Assembly: GCA_019232735.1 (NCBI GenBank)
Contig: JAFANL010000246.1
Span: 1-17,910 of the forward strand
Origin: Aquitalea sp.
Lineage (GTDB): Bacteria > Pseudomonadota > Gammaproteobacteria > Burkholderiales > Chromobacteriaceae
DNA: 17,910 nt
Direction: 5' to 3'
Both the position numbers and the translations under genes were made by a program. Below the pieces are notes generated by a model, which saw only the letters and a list, made by a program, of their open reading frames with translations, was not told where the DNA came from and made no database searches. This document shows, piece by piece, positions 1-5,962 of the stretch. Position 1 is the stretch's first letter. Every line of letters begins with the position of its first letter.

Positions 1-42
1 CGAACCAAAGGGTCGGGCGTTCGAATCGCTCCGGGTGCACCA
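1..42 (+). tRNA. tRNA-Arg, 3' part only (probably anticodon ACG)
   Basis: The window opens inside a tRNA. Reading back from the CCA end (40-42), position 39 is the discriminator A, 32-38 is the 3' acceptor strand, and 15-31 is a T arm with the loop TTCGAAT at 20-26. The first bases then fall at tRNA positions 35-43, so the anticodon ends in CG, which means arginine. The acceptor strand and loop resemble the bacterial tRNA-Arg(ACG). The 5' half and the first anticodon base lie outside the window, so ACG rather than another NCG anticodon is inferred. It is two bases upstream of tRNA-Glu, so the two are probably co-transcribed. Confidence 0.85.
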
Positions 43-44
43 AA

Positions 45-119
45 GTCCCTATAGTTTAGCGGTTAGAACACCGCCCTTTCACGGCGGTAGCCGGGGTTCG
101 ATTCCCCGTGGGGACGCCA
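45..119 (+). tRNA. tRNA-Glu (anticodon TTC)
   Basis: A complete 75-base tRNA with an encoded CCA end. The acceptor strands 45-51 and 109-115 pair over seven bases. The anticodon stem CCGCC/GGCGG encloses the loop CTTTCAC, giving anticodon TTC at 78-80. The T arm has the loop TTCGATT flanked by GGGG/CCCC pairs. It reads glutamate codons GAA and GAG. Neighbours are the partial tRNA-Arg just upstream and a strong hairpin terminator just downstream, so it is the last gene of this tRNA transcript. Confidence 0.97.
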
Positions 120-127
120 GGATTCAG

Positions 128-159
128 AAAAAAGCCCAGTCGCAAGACTGGGCTTTTTT
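128..159. terminator. Bidirectional intrinsic terminator after tRNA-Glu
   Basis: A perfect 8-bp stem (134-141 with 146-153) with the tetraloop GCAA is flanked by six A on the left and six T on the right. It can therefore terminate the tRNA transcript on the plus strand and the DUF1615 lipoprotein transcript arriving on the minus strand. The bases 160-226 between it and the lipoprotein stop codon show nothing I recognise. Confidence 0.93.
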
Positions 160-226
160 CGTTTTGCGCGCATGCCCCTCTGCCGGCAGCTGCCTTTTTG
201 TGCTGGCCGGCATGAGAGCTCCTGCC

Positions 227-1450
227 TTATTGCCGCATCATGCAACGCTGATAGCGTCCGTCCACCTTGTCGGCAAACCACTGCGTAGTCAGCTTGCGGC
301 TGATCTTGGGACTGTGCAGCTCGATTTGCGGCATGCGTTCACGGGCGACAAGCTTGCCTGCCCGAAGGTCAGCCAGGGCAAACAACTTGCGGTACAACGC
401 GCTTTGCGCAAAAGCGCTGTTTTTCTCCTGCTGCAAATCCAGTTCGATAGCGGCCTGACTCATGCCCAATGCATTGCGCAAACCCAGTAGTGCCTGATAG
501 GTGTTACCAGTGGCCTGTTTGCCGCGGTAGCTGAGCAGATCGCCATCCAGGGCCAGTTGGCGGCCACTCAACTGGCTGAGGGCGGCCTGGAAGGCGGCAT
601 TGCGGCTGCTGTAGCGGCCAGCGTTGAAATCGGCAAAGCGGTAGCGCATGGATGAATAGGGGGCCGGGTATTGCAGCAGGATGGCCGTGCCAAAATACAC
701 GCCGCCATGCCGGGTGAACACTTCATTGCGCAGGCTGTTACCTGTGCGGTAGGGATAGGGCCAGATGCGGCTGTGTGCTTCGGCAAACTCTACGCTTACC
801 TGCATCGGACCTCCGGTACGAATCGGGTTTTTCATGTTCAGCGGCAAGCCCATCCGGCTGGCTTCGGTCGCCATGTCTTCGAATAGCAGATTCATTTCCC
901 GCTCGGTACGCAGGCTGTCGATGCGCGCCTTATAGCTTTTTCCATTGGGCGAGGTCTTGAGCAGGGCGGCTTTCACCACCGGCAACGGCACCAGGTGGCT
1001 GTTGGCACGTTCGCCAATCTTGCTCCAGACAATGGCGGGCAGATTCGGCACCACGGGATCGGCTTGCCAGCTGGACTCCTGCTCGATGACGGCGGCGACG
1101 GCGCAGAAGTAATCGGCCTGATAAGGCAGTTTCAGGGCGGTGAAGGCGCTGATGATGTCCTGGCTCCAGCCACTACGGTCATGGATGGTTGCGGGTAACA
1201 GGCGGTTGAGCAGAGCCGCCCCTTCTGTTTCGCTCAGCGCGCGCTTGGCAGTGATCACTGCCGCGGGAGGCAGCATACTTACTGTGTTATTGCCTGGAGG
1301 CGTACTGACCGGTGTGCTGGCCGCACTGCCGACGGACGCGTTTTGTGAGACGGGCGCTGCCGCCAGGGGGAGTGGTGGCACACGGTTAGGCTGGCTGCTG
1401 CAGGCACTGAGAGCTAGCAGCACCAGCAGGCTGGATGAATGACGATTCAT
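227..1450 (-). CDS. DUF1615 family lipoprotein with lytic-transglycosylase-like motifs
   Basis: A predicted outer-membrane lipoprotein of 407 residues. The N terminus has a signal peptide with lipobox LSAC, the acylated Cys being residue 17, then a Pro/Ser/Ala-rich linker to about residue 70. The rest matches my recollection of DUF1615 proteins. Three stretches recall the SLT/lysozyme fold: VIEQESSW at 121-128 (candidate catalytic Glu125), GGPMQVS at 213-219 (compare GLMQ) and FADFNAGR at 272-279 (compare AYNAG). Muramidase activity is inference; the family is formally uncharacterised as far as I know. The start is uncertain. ATG at 1450 gives a typical lipoprotein leader but lacks a Shine-Dalgarno, whereas an in-frame TTG at 1474 has AAGG about 7 bases upstream and would add eight residues. 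It is divergent from ghrA. Confidence 0.85.
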   Translation of the reverse strand: MNRHSSSLLVLLALSACSSQPNRVPPLPLAAAPVSQNASVGSAASTPVSTPPGNNTVSMLPPAAVITAKRALSETEGAALLNRLLPATIHDRSGWSQDIISAFTALKLPYQADYFCAVAAVIEQESSWQADPVVPNLPAIVWSKIGERANSHLVPLPVVKAALLKTSPNGKSYKARIDSLRTEREMNLLFEDMATEASRMGLPLNMKNPIRTGGPMQVSVEFAEAHSRIWPYPYRTGNSLRNEVFTRHGGVYFGTAILLQYPAPYSSMRYRFADFNAGRYSSRNAAFQAALSQLSGRQLALDGDLLSYRGKQATGNTYQALLGLRNALGMSQAAIELDLQQEKNSAFAQSALYRKLFALADLRAGKLVARERMPQIELHSPKISRKLTTQWFADKVDGRYQRCMMRQ

Positions 1451-1474
1451 GCAAGGCTGGATTCGGGTGAGCAA

Positions 1475-1637
1475 GTGCTGACCTTAGGCGATCCGGGTGA
1501 TAACGGCAATGGCTGACCGACAACCAGCATCGATAGCCATACTGCATAAACATGCTGCTGACTATAGCGCTGTTATTTACAATGCAGCAGCGGCTCTGGC
1601 TGCTCGTGCAGAGCAAGGTACTGAAAGGGAGAGGCAG
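1475..1637. promoter_or_regulatory. Divergent intergenic region, DUF1615 gene / ghrA
   Basis: This gap must hold the promoters of two divergent genes. On the plus strand TACAAT at 1578-1583 is a plausible -10 for ghrA, but no convincing -35 is seen at the right distance. A small hairpin (1586-1591 with 1599-1604, 7-base loop) falls in the predicted ghrA leader. The ghrA Shine-Dalgarno GGGAG/GAGG lies at 1628-1634. The assignments are weak. Confidence 0.4.
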
Positions 1638-2561
1638 ATGATTTATCTATACAGCTTGCAGGATGAGGCGCTTTACCAGCAACTGCTGCAACAGGCGCTG
1701 CCGCAGTACCAGATATGCAGTTGGCCGCAGCAAGTCAATGTAGCCAAAGTGCGTTATGCCGTGGTGTGGAATCCGCCGGCAGGCTTTTTCCAGGGCATGG
1801 AACAGTTGCAGGCAGTCTTTGTATTGGGTGCCGGCGTGGATCGCATCCTCAAGCGTGACGATCTGGACCCGGCGATACCGGTCATCCGGCTGACCGATGC
1901 CGGCATGGCGCAGCAGATGCTGGAATATGTGCTGTACGGCGTATTGCATGTGCAACGTGGCATGGATCACTACCTGCGTCAGCAAAGCCATCGCCAATGG
2001 CAGCCTCTGCACGCGGCCGAGGCTGGCCAGACGCGCATCGGCGTGCTGGGACTGGGGGAGATCGGCGGTCGGGTGGCGCAATCACTGGCCGGGCTGGGCT
2101 ATGCCGTGGCTGGCTGGAGTCGCAGCGGACGGCAATGGGCTGGCGTGGAAAATTTTGCCGGCAGCGCGGCCCTGCCTGCCTTGCTGGCGCGCAGTGACAT
2201 CCTGATCAATCTGTTACCGGCCACACCGCAAACGCGTGGCTTGCTGGATGGCAGCATGTTGCAGCGGCTGCCACAGGGTGCGGCCCTGATCAATGCCGGT
2301 CGTGGCGAACAAGTGGATGAGGCCGCGCTGCTGGGCTTGCTGGATAGTGGCCACCTGCGCTTTGCCATGCTGGATGTGTTTCAGGTCGAGCCGCTGGAAA
2401 GCGTGCACCCGCTGTGGAGCCATCCTTCGGTATTGCTTACGCCGCATATTGCCGCCATGACCTTGCCGCAGCCTGCTGTTGCGCAGATTGTGGCCAATCT
2501 GCAGGCTTTGCAGGAGGGGAACACCGTACCGGGACTGGTTACCCGTCAGCGCGGCTACTGA
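1638..2561 (+). CDS. ghrA: Glyoxylate/hydroxypyruvate reductase A
   Basis: A 307-residue cytoplasmic NAD(P)H-dependent D-2-hydroxyacid dehydrogenase that reduces glyoxylate to glycolate and hydroxypyruvate to glycerate. The Rossmann dinucleotide motif GLGEIG is at 138-143. The family's catalytic triad can be placed at Arg222 (NAGRGEQVDE), Glu251 (DVFQVEPLE) and His270 (TPHIAAMT). Length is close to the Escherichia coli GhrA (about 312). The start ATG at 1638 was chosen because a purine-rich GGGAGAGG precedes it and the protein begins as the family does; the frame stays open upstream to 1497 without family sequence. Its last 7 bases overlap the end of the convergent LytM lipoprotein gene. GhrA rather than another family member is judged from overall resemblance. 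Confidence 0.9.
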   Translation: MIYLYSLQDEALYQQLLQQALPQYQICSWPQQVNVAKVRYAVVWNPPAGFFQGMEQLQAVFVLGAGVDRILKRDDLDPAIPVIRLTDAGMAQQMLEYVLYGVLHVQRGMDHYLRQQSHRQWQPLHAAEAGQTRIGVLGLGEIGGRVAQSLAGLGYAVAGWSRSGRQWAGVENFAGSAALPALLARSDILINLLPATPQTRGLLDGSMLQRLPQGAALINAGRGEQVDEAALLGLLDSGHLRFAMLDVFQVEPLESVHPLWSHPSVLLTPHIAAMTLPQPAVAQIVANLQALQEGNTVPGLVTRQRGY

Positions 2562-3229
2562 GACGGCAGTGCGCTCAAGGGGTCGAGGGCTTGCCCCTGC
2601 CGGCGCAGTTCGAAATGCAGCATGTCGCGGCTGCTGCCGGAATGGCCCAGGGTGGCGATCTGCTCCCCGGCCTTGACGCTCTGGCCTTCCTTGACCAGCA
2701 GCGTCTGGTTGTGGGCGTAAGCGGTCAGATAGTCATTACCGTGCTTGATGATCAGCAGATTGCCGTAGGCGCGAATGCCCTTGCCGGCATAGGCTACCGT
2801 GCCGCTGGCGGCCGCACGCACCGGGTCGCCCTCCTTGCCGGCAATATCGATGCCCTTGTTGCTGCTGCCATTGAACTTGCCGATCACCGCGCCGCGTACC
2901 GGCCATTGCAGGGAAATCGCACTGTTCGCCGGGCGTGCGACTGCCGGCGGCGTCTTGCCGGTACTGGCCGGTGGAGTTTTGGGAGCGGAGCTGAGCGCGC
3001 TGATGCGCAGCAGCTGGCCGGCACTGATGCTGGCCGGGTCCTGCAGCTTGTTCCAGCCCACCAGATTGCTGATGCTCTGGTGATGATTCAGTGCGATGCG
3101 GTACAGGGTGTCGCCGGGCTGGACGCGGTAAAAGCCGGCAGGGGTGGGCGGATAGTCTGGCAAGCTGGTGCAGCCGCTCAGCAGCAGAAGCAGGCAGCAA
3201 AGGCGTAAAAGAGATTGCATGTCGGCCAT
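2555..3229 (-). CDS. LysM-LytM lipoprotein, amidase activator of the NlpD/ActS type
   Basis: A 224-residue predicted lipoprotein. The signal peptide ends in LLSGC (Cys20). A LysM peptidoglycan-binding domain spans about 34-77 (YRVQPGDTLYRIA), a Pro/Thr-rich linker about 80-105, and an M23/LytM domain about 107-217. The LytM domain is degenerate. The usual first zinc His is Asn124 (NKGID) and the first His of the HxH motif is Met203 (MLHFEL), while Asp128, His173 and His205 remain. E. coli NlpD and ActS (YgeR) share the NKGID change and work by activating AmiA/B/C amidases, so activator rather than hydrolase is the likely role. The size is nearer ActS (about 250) than NlpD (about 380). ATG at 3229 or 3220 could start it; neither has a clear Shine-Dalgarno. 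Confidence 0.9.
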   Translation of the reverse strand: MADMQSLLRLCCLLLLLSGCTSLPDYPPTPAGFYRVQPGDTLYRIALNHHQSISNLVGWNKLQDPASISAGQLLRISALSSAPKTPPASTGKTPPAVARPANSAISLQWPVRGAVIGKFNGSSNKGIDIAGKEGDPVRAAASGTVAYAGKGIRAYGNLLIIKHGNDYLTAYAHNQTLLVKEGQSVKAGEQIATLGHSGSSRDMLHFELRRQGQALDPLSALPSQ

Positions 3230-3328
3230 TCTAGCATTGCCATGGCAGGCTGGCGGGAGATGGCTGGCATTCGTGCCGATGGGCTTCTAAGCTGAAAGCC
3301 CCCGGTGCTGTTTTGCAAGGAGTGCGTG

Positions 3329-3574
3329 ATGGCAGATCAACCGTTTTCGCCGCAAAGCTTTCCCTATGCCGTCGAGGTCGAGGCAGGAAAGCACTATTGG
3401 TGGTGTGCTTGTGGTCAGAGTGAGAAGCAGCCATTTTGTGATGGCAGCCACGCTGGCTCCTGTTTCAGTCCGGTCGAGTATGTGGCGGACAAGAGCGGGC
3501 TGGTTTACTTCTGCGGCTGCAAGCTGAGCGAAGGTAAGCCCTTGTGTGATGGATCGCACAGCCAGTTGTCCTGA
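3329..3574 (+). CDS. Small protein with two CDGSH iron-sulfur motifs
   Basis: An 81-residue protein made almost entirely of two CDGSH zinc-finger-like motifs. Each has the three Cys and one His that bind a 2Fe-2S cluster in this family: Cys26, Cys28, Cys37, His41 (ending in CDGSH), and Cys62, Cys64, Cys73, His77. Tandem-motif proteins of this kind resemble the MiNT/Miner2 branch, linked to redox or iron-sulfur transfer; the bacterial role is unclear. The ATG at 3329 has an excellent AAGGAG at 3317-3322, which excludes the upstream in-frame ATG at 3305. It is divergent from the LytM lipoprotein and convergent with ettA, so it is probably monocistronic. Confidence 0.93.
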   Translation: MADQPFSPQSFPYAVEVEAGKHYWWCACGQSEKQPFCDGSHAGSCFSPVEYVADKSGLVYFCGCKLSEGKPLCDGSHSQLS

Positions 3575-3591
3575 GCCTGTTGTATGATAAA

Positions 3592-3619
3592 GAAAAACCC
3601 AGCCAAGGCGGGGTTTCTT
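3592..3619. terminator. Bidirectional terminator between CDGSH gene and ettA
   Basis: AAACCC (3595-3600) pairs with GGGTTT (3611-3616), and an inner GCC/GGC closes a two-base loop region. It has A-rich sequence to the left and TTTCTT to the right. It lies between two converging genes and can serve both. Confidence 0.75.
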
Positions 3620-3631
3620 GTCACTGGCAGA

Positions 3632-5299
3632 TCAGCGAATGATCGGCTTGTAGCGGATACGCTTGGGTTTGGCCCCTTCTTCACCCAGGCGCTTCTTCTT
3701 GTCGGCTTCGTATTCCTGATAGTTGCCGTCAAAGAAAGTCCACTGCGATTCGCCTTCCGCCGCCAGGATGTGGGTGGCGATACGGTCGAGGAACCAGCGG
3801 TCGTGGGAAATCACGAACACGGTGCCGGCGAATTCCAGCAGCGCATCTTCCAGTGCACGCAGGGTTTCCACGTCCAGATCGTTGGACGGTTCATCCAGCA
3901 GCAACACGTTGCCGCCCTTGAGCAGGGTCTTGGCCAGATGCAGACGGCCACGCTCACCACCGGACAGCATGCCTACCTTCTTCTGCTGGTCGGCGCCCTT
4001 GAAGTTGAAGCGGCCCAGATAGGCGCGGCTGGACATTTCAAAACGGCCCACGGTCAGCAGGTCGGCGCCGCCAGACACATCGTCGAACACGGTCTTGTCG
4101 TCTTCCAGGCCTTCACGGCTCTGTTCGACAAAGGCCATCTGCACGGTCTGGCCGATCTTCACCGTGCCGCTATCCGGCTGTTCCTTGCCGGCAATCATCT
4201 TGAACAGTGTCGACTTACCGGCACCGTTGGGGCCGATGATGCCGACGATGGCACCGGCAGGTGCCTTGAACGACAGATTGTCGATCAGCAGGCGGTCGCC
4301 AAAGCCTTTGGACACGCCGTCGAATTCGATGACTTCATTGCCCAGACGCTCGGCCACCGGAATGAAGATTTCCTGGGTTTCGTTACGCTTCTGGGTTTCG
4401 TAGCTGGACAGTTCTTCGAAGCGGGCGATACGCGCCTTGGACTTGGCCTGACGGCCCTTGGGGTTCTGGCGCACCCATTCCAGTTCCTGCTTCATCGCCT
4501 TCATGCGCGCGCCTTCGCTCTTGGCTTCCTTCTCCAGGCGCTCTTCCTTCTGCTCCAGCCAGCTGGAGTAGTTGCCCTTCCACGGAATGCCTTCGCCACG
4601 GTCCAGTTCCAGAATCCATTCGGCAGCGTTGTCCAGGAAGTAGCGGTCGTGGGTCACGGCCACCACGGTGCCAGGGAAGCGCACCAGGAATTGTTCCAGC
4701 CATTCCACCGATTCGGCATCCAGGTGGTTGGTGGGTTCGTCCAGCAGCAGCATGTCCGGCTTGGACAGCAGCAGCTTGCACAGGGCGACGCGGCGTTTTT
4801 CACCACCGGACAGCGGGCCGATCTTGGCGTCCCACGGCGGCAGGCGCAGCGCGTCGGCGGCCAGTTCCAGTTGCAGCTGCACATTGTCGCCAGCACCGGC
4901 GGAGATGATGGCTTCCAGCTTGGCCTGTTCTTCGGCCAAGGCGTCGAAGTCGGCATCTTCTTCGGCGTAAGCGGCATACACTTCTTCCAGCCGTTTTTGC
5001 GCGCCCATCACGTCACCCATGCCGCTTTCCACTTCTTCGCGCACGGTCTTTTCCGGGTCCAGCTGCGGTTCCTGCGGCAGGTAGCCGATTTTCACGCCCG
5101 GCAGATGTTGCACTTCGCCGTCGTATTCCTTGTCCACATTGGCCATGATGCGCAGCACGGTGGATTTGCCGGAGCCGTTCAGGCCCAGCAGGCCGATCTT
5201 GGCGCCGGGGAAGAAGGACAGCGAGATGTCCTTGATGATCTGGCGCTTGGGCGGCACCACTTTGCTCACGCGGAGCATGGACATTACATATTGAGCCAT
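3632..5299 (-). CDS. ettA: Energy-dependent translational throttle protein EttA (ABC-F ATPase)
   Basis: A 555-residue soluble ABC-F ATPase, the same length as E. coli EttA. It binds the ribosomal E site and gates the first elongation step according to the ATP/ADP ratio. Two ABC cassettes are visible: Walker A GLNGSGKST at 39-47, LSGGE at 163-167 and LLLDEP with Glu188; then GPNGAGKST at 356-364, LSGGE at 445-449 and LLLDEP with Glu470. Between them, about 240-320, lies the charged helical P-site tRNA interaction motif linker. There are no membrane segments. The start is the ATG at 5299, with a weak CAGGG upstream. It lies downstream of the DUF456 gene but is separated from it by a terminator. 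Confidence 0.97.
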   Translation of the reverse strand: MAQYVMSMLRVSKVVPPKRQIIKDISLSFFPGAKIGLLGLNGSGKSTVLRIMANVDKEYDGEVQHLPGVKIGYLPQEPQLDPEKTVREEVESGMGDVMGAQKRLEEVYAAYAEEDADFDALAEEQAKLEAIISAGAGDNVQLQLELAADALRLPPWDAKIGPLSGGEKRRVALCKLLLSKPDMLLLDEPTNHLDAESVEWLEQFLVRFPGTVVAVTHDRYFLDNAAEWILELDRGEGIPWKGNYSSWLEQKEERLEKEAKSEGARMKAMKQELEWVRQNPKGRQAKSKARIARFEELSSYETQKRNETQEIFIPVAERLGNEVIEFDGVSKGFGDRLLIDNLSFKAPAGAIVGIIGPNGAGKSTLFKMIAGKEQPDSGTVKIGQTVQMAFVEQSREGLEDDKTVFDDVSGGADLLTVGRFEMSSRAYLGRFNFKGADQQKKVGMLSGGERGRLHLAKTLLKGGNVLLLDEPSNDLDVETLRALEDALLEFAGTVFVISHDRWFLDRIATHILAAEGESQWTFFDGNYQEYEADKKKRLGEEGAKPKRIRYKPIIR

Positions 5300-5342
5300 G
5301 AGGGACCCTGCAGAAGGTAATCGTTAACCGGGAGATTCTACC

Positions 5343-5374
5343 AAAAGCCGACCGCGCTGGGGGCGGTCTGCTTT
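5343..5374 (-). terminator. Terminator of the DUF456 gene (minus strand)
   Basis: Read on the minus strand, AAAGC-A-GACCGC pairs with GCGGTC-G-GCTTT: eleven pairs with one mismatch and a 7-base loop, running into a T-rich end. It lies 10 bases after the DUF456 stop codon and ahead of ettA, so ettA probably has its own promoter in 5300-5342. Confidence 0.75.
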
Positions 5375-5384
5375 GGGCTGCGTG

Positions 5385-5864
5385 TTACCAGAACCAGGCC
5401 AGGATGGCGGTGGCCAGCATGGCAAAGGCACAGCCAATCTTGGCGGCGGTGCTGACCAGAAAACCGGCCAGGGTGCCCAGCCCAACCCGCCCGGCCTGCC
5501 AGGCATCGCGGCGGGCGATGAATTCACCGATGACGGCACCCAGCAGCGGCCCCAGGACGACACCGGCCAGTCCCAGCGGCAGACCGGCAATGCTGCCAAT
5601 AAAGGCTCCCCACAACGATTGCCGGCTGGCTCCCGTCATTTTTGCGCCCAGCAGGCCGGCCAGAAAATCGATGGCCATCCCCACCAGGGTGATGAGGGTC
5701 AGGATGGTCAGCGACAAGCTGCCCAGATGGTGAAAATCATCCACCCAGCCGATGAGCAGAAAGCCGCCGAGCATTAGTGGTAGGCCGGGCAGGGCGGGGA
5801 ACAGCGTACCGGCCATGCCCAGCAAGATCAGCAGGCCGGCCAGCAGGTAGAGCAGAGTGTCCAA
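5385..5864 (-). CDS. DUF456 family inner-membrane protein
   Basis: A 159-residue, very hydrophobic, Gly/Leu-rich protein of the DUF456 family; its function is not known. Visible membrane stretches are about 2-22, 26-42, 50-74 and 84-115 (probably a helical hairpin), with a last one at about 128-158. A short polar stretch with basic residues (IARRDAW, 115-122) is likely a loop. The motif PALPGLPLMLGG near residues 23-34 is typical of the family. The start is a TTG at 5864, since no ATG precedes the first helix; GAGAA lies about 6-7 bases upstream of it. It lies downstream of ppk on the same strand and is followed by a terminator. Confidence 0.88.
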   Translation of the reverse strand: MDTLLYLLAGLLILLGMAGTLFPALPGLPLMLGGFLLIGWVDDFHHLGSLSLTILTLITLVGMAIDFLAGLLGAKMTGASRQSLWGAFIGSIAGLPLGLAGVVLGPLLGAVIGEFIARRDAWQAGRVGLGTLAGFLVSTAAKIGCAFAMLATAILAWFW

Positions 5865-5901
5865 GGTGAGTTCTCAGGCAGAAGGCAACACCATAGGAAA
5901 G

Positions 5902-5934
5902 CGGCCGACAGGCGGAAGTTCCGCGTGCCGGCCG
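5902..5934 (-). terminator. Possible terminator hairpin downstream of ppk
   Basis: CGGCCG at 5902-5907 can pair with CGGCCG at 5929-5934, enclosing an inner perfect dyad GCGGAA (5912-5917) / TTCCGC (5919-5924). On the minus strand it follows the ppk stop codon by about 30 bases, but only CTTTCC follows the stem, so the T-run is poor. It could instead be an intercistronic hairpin of a ppk-DUF456 transcript. Confidence 0.4.
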
Positions 5935-5962
5935 GCTTGAACGATGACGGTGTGGTCAGCGT

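Noticed and set aside
2414..3208. A 264-codon plus-strand open frame over the LytM lipoprotein gene
   Set aside because: It overlaps the end of ghrA and the whole opposite lipoprotein gene, and lacks a ribosome binding site and domains.
2555..3229. LytM lipoprotein as a decayed pseudogene because zinc residues are missing
   Set aside because: The frame is intact and the same replacement (NKGID) is normal in functional NlpD and ActS activators.
3281..3301. Terminator or riboswitch from the GGGCTT/AAGCCC dyad before the CDGSH gene
   Set aside because: It has only 6 pairs with a 9-base loop, no T-run directly after it and no known riboswitch core.
3584..5320. A 578-codon plus-strand open frame opposite ettA
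   Set aside because: It mirrors ettA completely, is His/Gln/Phe-rich as expected for the reverse complement of GC-biased codons, and has no recognisable domain.
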